Positions 6,089 to 11,476 of a stretch of 13,085 nt of DNA are shown here, one piece after another. Position 1 is the first letter of the stretch, and each line of letters opens with the position of its first letter. Both the position numbers and the translations under genes were made by a program. The notes beneath the pieces are model-generated. The model saw nothing but the letters and a program-made list of their open reading frames with translations, was not told the origin of the DNA and searched no databases. This stretch comes from an uncultured Clostridia bacterium (GTDB taxonomy: Bacteria; Bacillota_A; Clostridia; Oscillospirales; Oscillospiraceae). Location of the stretch: positions 1 to 13,085 of the forward strand of contig CAMVGI010000011.1 in the NCBI GenBank assembly GCA_947166955.1. The letters are read 5' to 3'.

Positions 6089-6592
6089 ATGGAAAAGCTC
6101 TTGTTTTCAGTAAACACTGTATTAGCATTTCAGATACAGCGCACATACTATGATAATATACACTATGTTTGGTGTACAACAAATTATGATTTTGGAGTAA
6201 AACAGCCTGCGTCTTCAAATCCATTGACAATTGCCCAAAATTACTTTCGTGATGTCTTTACCAAAGACAGACATAGCGCCATAATTGCACAAAATCGAAG
6301 TGGAATAAAACGCGGCGCAATGGAGAAAAGAAAAATCGGTGTTATTGACAAAGAAACGGAATCAAAAATATTAACTATAGTCAAAAAAGCAGACTATGAT
6401 AGTTTTCTGCCCCTTCTATATGTTATTCCGTATTCCAATGTTAAAAAAATGTGTGTAAAAGCTCCGCAAAAAGAGAAAGCAGCGCCACATTCGGTCGAAT
6501 TTTTAATTCGTGAATTGCCACGCAATGCGTTTGATTTAGTTGACTTGCGAAAAACTGTTTTAGACTTTTCAGAGAGGGAGTTTTGGGGATGA
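6089..6592 (+). CDS. Unrecognised protein, first gene of an AT-rich pair
   Basis: This 167-residue protein has no signal peptide or membrane helix. A hydrophobic, tyrosine- and cysteine-containing N-terminus (LLFSVNTVLAFQIQ, then HYVWCTTNYDFG) leads into a middle with DRHSAIIAQNRSGIKRGAMEKRK. Then come FLPLLYVIPY and a C-terminal SVEFLIRELPRNAFDLVDLR. GGAGG (6072-6076) and AAGG (6084-6087) precede the ATG. The sequence looks conserved rather than random, but I cannot name the family. It is clearly more AT-rich than the ligases and forms a tight operon with the next gene through an ATGA overlap. With toxin-antitoxin genes on one side and a ligase scar on the other, it looks like an inserted cargo pair, perhaps defence-related. 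That is a guess from context. Confidence 0.75.
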   Translation: MEKLLFSVNTVLAFQIQRTYYDNIHYVWCTTNYDFGVKQPASSNPLTIAQNYFRDVFTKDRHSAIIAQNRSGIKRGAMEKRKIGVIDKETESKILTIVKKADYDSFLPLLYVIPYSNVKKMCVKAPQKEKAAPHSVEFLIRELPRNAFDLVDLRKTVLDFSEREFWG

Positions 6593-6972
6593 AGGCAATT
6601 CATAAAGAAACTACTTGTGATTCAAAGTATGGTGTATATGGAGCGCATCGCTTTTTTACCCTATCGTATGATGACTTGGTTTGTCTAAAGTATCTGACCG
6701 ATGAAAGCCTTCGTGGAAAGACAAGAGATTTTAGTACATATATTGCACTGCTTTCTGAAGAGGGCCAGTTATTGTACAAAGCCTATTTGCTTGAACAGCT
6801 GGCACAAAACATCAGAGAACGCATTGCTCAGTACCAGCCTTTCTATTTTGACCACATACTCAAAGCTCCATATAGTTATGATTTCTCAGAAATACTTAAA
6901 CTGGCTGAACAGCCGCGCCTTTCACATGAAGATTACGATGTCTTAATTGAAGAACTTTTGCCCGTAGAGTAG
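6589..6972 (+). CDS. Unrecognised protein, second gene of an AT-rich pair
   Basis: This 127-residue acidic, soluble-looking protein is rich in aromatic residues (YGAHRFFTLSYDDLVCLKYL near the start). Helices follow (LLYKAYLLEQLAQNIRERIAQYQPFYFDHI), and the end is LSHEDYDVLIEELLPVE. The ATG at 6589 overlaps the previous stop as ATGA and has AGGGAG at 6575-6580. A TTG at 6583 is in frame but less likely. Strict coupling to the 6089 gene suggests that the two products act together. I do not recognise a family. The small size, acidic character and promoter-less second position would suit a partner or regulator of the first protein. It converges on the terminator of the second mazEF unit. Confidence 0.72.
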   Translation: MKAIHKETTCDSKYGVYGAHRFFTLSYDDLVCLKYLTDESLRGKTRDFSTYIALLSEEGQLLYKAYLLEQLAQNIRERIAQYQPFYFDHILKAPYSYDFSEILKLAEQPRLSHEDYDVLIEELLPVE

Positions 6973-7039
6973 CAGATGGTTACAAGCTAATTGAAATACG
7001 AAAATGCGAAATCGCAGGAATCTGACGACTCCTAACATC

Positions 7040-7073
7040 AAAAAACCGTGGCATGGCTTGCCGTCATGCCACG
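7040..7073 (-). terminator. Rho-independent terminator of toxin-antitoxin unit 2
   Basis: A 9-bp stem (CGTGGCATG, 7047-7055, with 7065-7073) has a 9-base loop. On the minus strand it is followed by GG and six T (7045-7040). It starts 4 bases after the mazF stop. It has diverged from the longer hairpin of unit 1 but keeps the same core (GTGGCATG...CATGCCAC). Confidence 0.8.
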
Positions 7074-7077
7074 CCAT

Positions 7078-7416
7078 TCACTTGATTTCCACGAATCCGA
7101 TAATGAGATCGACCGCCTCCGCGACGAGCTCCTCCGGCGCTTTCTCCACGAACGACGCGCCGCGGCTGCTCAAGTCCAGCATCCGCGCCTGATCGCACAG
7201 GATCACGCCGTCCGTCTTGGTGCGCCCGTCCAACCGGACATGGAACGGATGCGAGCGGTCGGTGTGCGTGATGGGGCAAACCATCGTCAGATTGCTCACG
7301 CGGTTGTAGAGGTCGTTGCTGACGACGAGCGCCGGGCGACGGCCGCGCTGCTCGTGTCCCGCCTGTGGGTCGAAGTCCAGATAGACGATATCGCCCTGCT
7401 CAAAAACGCTTACCAT
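7078..7416 (-). CDS. MazF/PemK-family endoribonuclease toxin, copy 2
   Basis: This 112-residue protein is nearly identical to the toxin at 3469-3807, with Ser84, Gly87 and Lys112 in place of Gly, Asn and Arg. The predicted catalytic residues Arg24 and Thr50 are unchanged. It should therefore have the same mRNA cleavage activity and be controlled by either antitoxin. The DNA is identical to copy 1 in its 5' half but diverges toward the 3' end, so the copies are not a simple fresh duplication. It is translated by coupling with the antitoxin gene, whose stop overlaps its start. It runs against the ligases and ends at a terminator. Confidence 0.92.
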   Translation of the reverse strand: MVSVFEQGDIVYLDFDPQAGHEQRGRRPALVVSNDLYNRVSNLTMVCPITHTDRSHPFHVRLDGRTKTDGVILCDQARMLDLSSRGASFVEKAPEELVAEAVDLIIGFVEIK

Positions 7417-7679
7417 AGCTCCGCGCCCTCCGGCTTGCCCCAGTCGACCTCCGGCTCGCTTGCGATGCGTCCGAGCTCGTCGACGCTCTTGCCATAGAAC
7501 GCGGTCAGCCGCTCCTCCAACGAGCGGTGCTGCGCCGCAGCGGGCTTTTTGATCTGGATGCTGTCCTCGCCCTGCACCAGCTCCACGCGGTCATTTTCGC
7601 GCAGGCCTATGGCGTCCAGCAGCGTCTTGGGGATGCGTAGCCCTTGGCTGTTTCCCCACTTCTGAATGGTAGCATACAT
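7410..7679 (-). CDS. MazE-like antitoxin (AbrB/SpoVT fold), copy 2
   Basis: This 89-residue antitoxin is identical in protein sequence to the one at 3801-4070. The 5' part of the gene carries several silent differences. The start is the ATG at 7679, with GGGAGG upstream on the minus strand. Because the two antitoxins are the same, losing either unit alone may not release toxin. The pair would guard the region as a whole more than each cassette singly (inference). Confidence 0.92.
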   Translation of the reverse strand: MYATIQKWGNSQGLRIPKTLLDAIGLRENDRVELVQGEDSIQIKKPAAAQHRSLEERLTAFYGKSVDELGRIASEPEVDWGKPEGAELW

Positions 7680-7698
7680 CTCGACCACCTCCCAAGAG

Positions 7699-7716
7699 AA
7701 GTATATACAAAGTATA
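7699..7716 (-). promoter_or_regulatory. Candidate antitoxin operator, unit 2
   Basis: AAGTATA occurs at 7699-7705 and 7710-7716, an 11-base period overlapping the -10 box, as at unit 1. The repeat arms are kept while bases around them changed, which supports function. Confidence 0.38.
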
Positions 7717-7728
7717 AACAAATGTCAA
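7700..7728 (-). promoter_or_regulatory. Promoter of toxin-antitoxin unit 2
   Basis: On the minus strand, TTGACA (7728-7723), a 17-base spacer and TATACT (7705-7700) are conserved exactly with unit 1. It drives the antitoxin-toxin pair away from ligase 3. Confidence 0.85.
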
Positions 7729-7747
7729 TCATAATATACGCAAACAC

Positions 7748-7795
7748 AGGAGGACACGCCATGCCTGACACCAAGCCCCTGACCGGCTATCCGTC
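7748..7795 (+). repeat. Ligase leader repeat, copy 4 (short)
   Basis: AGGAGG (7748-7753) and ATG (7761) are followed by codons for PDTKPLTGYPS. The homology ends at CCGTC (7795), before VDKPW. It is fused to a ligase body unlike the others. Confidence 0.85.
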
Positions 7796-9692
7796 TGACA
7801 GAACAAAAACCTGCGATATCAAGCGGTATCTGCCGGTGTGGGCGCATGTCGTCAAAACTGTGAACGATACGAAAATCTATAACATGAATGTTTTTGAAAA
7901 CATCATGTCGTGGAATCAGGAAAATCTTGACGTACCGGCGCTTGATTACTATGGTACTACGATTACATATGGAGAACTCCCCGAAAAGGTCAACGAATAT
8001 ATTTGCGGACTTCGTTCCCTTGGAATAACCGGGCAGGACGTCGTGACGCTTTGCCTGCCTGTGAGCATTGAAAATATGCTGATGCTCCTTGCTCTCAACT
8101 GCATGGGAGTGATTGCAAACAATGTCAATTACCTGTTTTTGAAGAGCGACTTTGCCCTCTATACCAGTCAAAAGGGCTCTAATACCCTCGTGATTTTGGA
8201 CGCGTATCTGCCCGACATAATTGACAACTTGGAAGGCAGCGGCGTCAGCAGGGTTATCGTTACCAATCTGCTTGACTATTTGCCGGAAAGCAACCGTCAC
8301 ATTTTTGACGACCTTTCCCAACTCCCCAAGCGGCTGAGGGAGGTATTCGACGATCCCGTCCGGCAAGCCGCCGCACGGGAGAAAGCAGCAGCACTTAGCG
8401 ATATTCGCTTTGTTCCGACGCAGAAGCTGGTTGCTCTTGGTCGGGAAAATTACGCGCCGCTGGCAAGGGAACCAGTCGATATTGAGCGTGACATCAGCTA
8501 TTCCTATACCAGCGGGACGACCGGAGCGCCCAAATGCATCGTTTATAAAGAGAGGTCAACCAACGCATTTATAGAAATGCACGCCGGTCTTGACACAAAG
8601 GACTATGTGGGAGAACGTGTCTTTCAAACGATACCGCTGACGCACGCCACCGGCGAACGGGTATCCGGCTATCTGCAAATGGCAAAGGGAAAAACCATCG
8701 TTCCATATCCGATTTATAACAAAGACAGCTTTGGAAAAGACGTAATGCAGTCCAGATGCAACTGGATCGTCGCGGCTCCGAGCTTCTATCTGGCAGCCGT
8801 TGCACAAGGCGTCATATCAGACGATGCATGGAAATGTGTCACGCGCCCCTCGTCTGGTGGCGAACCTGTCACGAAAAGCAACGTAAAGCTGATCGATCAG
8901 TGGCTACGCGCCAATGGATGCAAAACCCGCTTTGCGATTGGAGGAGGCGCGGCAGAGGATGGCTCGGGGACATTCTTTACATACTTCAGCGATGAAAGAA
9001 CCAAGACAAATGAAACGGGCTATCCTCTCGAGCCGTTTATCCTCGCCAAAATTGTCAGTGAAAGCGGAACGCCGGTTTCAAAAGGAACACGCGGCTTTCT
9101 GCACGTTTCGAGTCCAGCGGCGTCGGATCGATACTTGAACGATCCCGAAGCGACGGCGAAACGTTGGTATCACGATGAAAACGGTATCCGCTGGGGTGTG
9201 ACCGGAGACATTGCCGTGCAAAACGCGGACGGCTCCTATAACATCCTCGGTCGTGCCTCGGATTCCTACATAGATGCAAACGGAAAAACGGTATACCTGT
9301 TTGATATTGAGTATTCGCTTGATGTGGACGATCCCGTCATCGAATGGGAAATCACGGCGCACAAAACTGACGAAGGCACCGCGGTGGTCGGGCAGGTCGT
9401 GTTGAAAAATGACATCGTCCTGTCCCCTGCGGAGGTAGTGGAGCTGCTATGCCGCAAGTATCATTTGGATGCCGTGAAAATCTATGAAAAGTTTGAAAAC
9501 AGCGACGTAACCGGCAAGCGGGACCTGTTGAAGCTGAAAGCGGACAAGAACGGATACTACGCTCCGCTGGACAAGCAGCGGCTCTATGAGGTCTCTTATG
9601 CCGATGGAAAAATCAGCAAAAGGATCATAAAAAGAGAAGCTGCCGCAAGGAAAATACAGGAGGACACACCATGCCTGACGCCAAGCCCCTGA
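7761..9692 (+). CDS. AMP-dependent synthetase/ligase 3, divergent and longer
   Basis: This 643-residue adenylating enzyme has the phosphate loop YTSGTTGAPK (249-258), a changed A5 region IGGGAAEDG (393-401) without the usual GYGxTE, VTGD with Asp483, GRASD in the hinge, and VTGKRD with the likely catalytic Lys586. The AGGAGG leader fixes the start at 7761. The C-terminus is about 40 residues longer than in ligase 1. It reads into the start of ligase 4, stopping at 9690-9692 inside that gene's leader, so the two overlap by 22 bases. Only the first eleven residues match the other ligases. The body belongs to a distant branch with an acid pocket likely to differ. It is probably the first gene of a three-ligase operon. 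The catalytic set looks intact, so activity is expected on an unknown substrate. Confidence 0.88.
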   Translation: MPDTKPLTGYPSDRTKTCDIKRYLPVWAHVVKTVNDTKIYNMNVFENIMSWNQENLDVPALDYYGTTITYGELPEKVNEYICGLRSLGITGQDVVTLCLPVSIENMLMLLALNCMGVIANNVNYLFLKSDFALYTSQKGSNTLVILDAYLPDIIDNLEGSGVSRVIVTNLLDYLPESNRHIFDDLSQLPKRLREVFDDPVRQAAAREKAAALSDIRFVPTQKLVALGRENYAPLAREPVDIERDISYSYTSGTTGAPKCIVYKERSTNAFIEMHAGLDTKDYVGERVFQTIPLTHATGERVSGYLQMAKGKTIVPYPIYNKDSFGKDVMQSRCNWIVAAPSFYLAAVAQGVISDDAWKCVTRPSSGGEPVTKSNVKLIDQWLRANGCKTRFAIGGGAAEDGSGTFFTYFSDERTKTNETGYPLEPFILAKIVSESGTPVSKGTRGFLHVSSPAASDRYLNDPEATAKRWYHDENGIRWGVTGDIAVQNADGSYNILGRASDSYIDANGKTVYLFDIEYSLDVDDPVIEWEITAHKTDEGTAVVGQVVLKNDIVLSPAEVVELLCRKYHLDAVKIYEKFENSDVTGKRDLLKLKADKNGYYAPLDKQRLYEVSYADGKISKRIIKREAAARKIQEDTPCLTPSP

Positions 9693-9721
9693 CCGGCTAC
9701 CCGTCCGTGGACAAGCCGTGG
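9658..9721 (+). repeat. Ligase leader repeat, copy 5
   Basis: AGGAGG (9658-9663) and ATG (9671) are followed by codons through VDKPW. The homology ends at 9721. The repeat lies inside the last codons of ligase 3 and supplies its stop (9690-9692). Confidence 0.85.
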
Positions 9722-11410
9722 GAAATCGGCTACTCCTACTTCAAGAGAAAGCCGATAATTCCCAATACCAGCATTTATTCTCTCCTCAAGCTTATCTGCA
9801 CGCGGAAAATGCAACGAGTTGCTGTTGACTGCGGGGATCTGGCGGTCAGCTACAAAAAGCTGTTTGAGGATGCAGAAGCAGTTGCCACCGCGTTGGAATC
9901 TTTGGGCGTAAAGCGCGGAGATATCATTACGATTTGTATGCCGAACTACTATCAAGCGGTTATCCCGTTTCTGGCGTGCAATCTGATTGGAGCGGTAGCG
10001 ACATATCTGAATCCCGGTATGTCAGACGAGGAGATCAAAGAATATTTGAAACAGTTCGACTCCCCGGTTTTCTTTAACTTCGACAGAAGCAAGGAGAACA
10101 ATGGCTTGCTTCTGAGCGATTCTCCTTTGAAATACATTGTAACGCTTCATAGAGGCAAGCTAAATGAATTGGATATGCGACACCCCTATGGTGATTATCG
10201 ACATACGCGCCAGTTGGATTATCACAGCCTTGGAGAGATCGCCAAAGAGAGCAGGCATCCTCGCGCGCGTCTGTTTAGCGGGAAAGAACCCGCGCTAATC
10301 CTTTATACCAGCGGCTCAACAGGTCAGCCAAAGTCGGTGCTTCTCACAAACGAGAATGTTCTGGCAGCACTAATATACGCGAATAACACAAGCGATTGGA
10401 AAACACTTGGCATCTCCCGCATTATGGTTTGCGTTCCGTTTGCCTATCCGTATGGCTTAGTAACGTCCCTCTTGTCCGCATTGTTCAGCGGGAGTACGGC
10501 AATTCTTGCGCCCAATATTGGAAAAGACACCGTTAAAGAATACTACGCCAAACGACCGGAAATGGTGTTTGGCTCGCCCGCACTTCTGGATTTGACAATA
10601 GGTGGCATCCCGGAAGGGCAAGACCTCTCCTCGGTAAAGAGCTTTATCTCCGGTGGCGACTTTCTTACCATAAGCCACGCCGAAAAAGGCAAACAGTTTT
10701 TTGCTGTGCATAATGCCAAGACAGAGATTGGCAATGGCGCAGGAAACGCAGAGACTGTAAGTATAGCGACTACACCGGCAGGCGTAAAAAACAAGCCAGA
10801 AACGGTCGGCAAGGTTCTCGTGGGCAGTTCGGCGCTCGTAATTGATCTGGAAACAATGCAGGAGAAACGGTATGGCGAAGAAGGGATGCTCTGCATTTCT
10901 GGCAAACACGTTTTCAAAGAATACTATAAAGAGCCGAAGCTGACGGCAGATGCAAAGTTCATGTTCGGCGGGAAAGAATACTTCAAAACCGGAACGCTTG
11001 GCTTTATTGACGAGGACGGATACTTTACATTGACTGGGCGAGCTTCCCGCTTCTATATCTGCTCAACACTCAACAAAATCTATCTTGACCATGTGCAGGG
11101 TGTGATCTGTCGTTTCGACTGTGTTGATGACTGCGCTGTGGTAAAGGTTCCTAATGAAGAAGAGTTGTATGTGAATTATGCCTTTATCGTATTGCGTGAC
11201 GGTTGGGTGGAAGGCAAAGATACAAGCGAAAAAATCCTTGACCTATGCCGCCATCCGGTATCGGTAGGTAGAGGAAAGCAGGATCAGCTCAAAGACTTCG
11301 AGATTCCGAGAAAAATCATCTTTGTAAAGGAACTGCCCCGACGCAGTGGCACCGACAAGATCGATTACCGTGCGTTGGAGAAGGAAGCGGAGGACACACA
11401 CCATGCCTGA
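9671..11410 (+). CDS. AMP-dependent synthetase/ligase 4, with altered A7 motif
   Basis: This 579-residue adenylating enzyme has YTSGSTGQPKS as phosphate loop (212-222). The A5 region reads GNGAGNAE (354-361). The motif normally written KTGD, whose Asp binds the AMP ribose, reads KTGT here (Thr442), followed by LGFIDEDG. The hinge is GRASRF, and the final lysine is kept in DKIDYRALE (Lys563). Loss of the Asp in the presence of a kept lysine suggests weakened or altered nucleotide handling, or a subfamily with its own solution. The long open frame argues against decay. The leader matches the others only up to VDKPW. It overlaps ligase 3 upstream by 22 bases and ligase 5 downstream by 8, so the three are translationally coupled. 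Its C-terminus resembles the scar at 5970-6080. Confidence 0.88.
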   Translation: MPDAKPLTGYPSVDKPWEIGYSYFKRKPIIPNTSIYSLLKLICTRKMQRVAVDCGDLAVSYKKLFEDAEAVATALESLGVKRGDIITICMPNYYQAVIPFLACNLIGAVATYLNPGMSDEEIKEYLKQFDSPVFFNFDRSKENNGLLLSDSPLKYIVTLHRGKLNELDMRHPYGDYRHTRQLDYHSLGEIAKESRHPRARLFSGKEPALILYTSGSTGQPKSVLLTNENVLAALIYANNTSDWKTLGISRIMVCVPFAYPYGLVTSLLSALFSGSTAILAPNIGKDTVKEYYAKRPEMVFGSPALLDLTIGGIPEGQDLSSVKSFISGGDFLTISHAEKGKQFFAVHNAKTEIGNGAGNAETVSIATTPAGVKNKPETVGKVLVGSSALVIDLETMQEKRYGEEGMLCISGKHVFKEYYKEPKLTADAKFMFGGKEYFKTGTLGFIDEDGYFTLTGRASRFYICSTLNKIYLDHVQGVICRFDCVDDCAVVKVPNEEELYVNYAFIVLRDGWVEGKDTSEKILDLCRHPVSVGRGKQDQLKDFEIPRKIIFVKELPRRSGTDKIDYRALEKEAEDTHHA

Positions 11411-11476
11411 CACCAAGCCCCTGACCGGCTATCCGTCCGTGGACAAGCCGTGGCTTAAATACTACAGCGAGGAAGC
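11389..11476 (+). repeat. Ligase leader repeat, copy 6
   Basis: GGAGG (11389-11393) and ATG (11403) are followed by codons through WLKYYSEEA. The TGA at bases 6-8 from the ATG (11408-11410) is the stop codon of ligase 4. It is almost the same as copy 1 at DNA level over the whole leader. Confidence 0.85.

Noticed and set aside
6973..7039. Possible small gene or hairpin between the AT-rich pair and mazF copy 2
   Set aside because: No start with a ribosome binding site and only a three-base stem. I see nothing supportable here.
894..11425. ACCAAG in the leaders as the same crossover core as the sites flanking the recombinase
   Set aside because: Only about six bases are shared and the half-sites do not match, so chance is as good an explanation. 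Not claimed as a recombinase substrate.
879..11476. Leader repeats as integron attC or CRISPR repeats
   Set aside because: They are coding, lack attC-type hairpin structure and regular spacing, and no integron integrase or cas gene is present.
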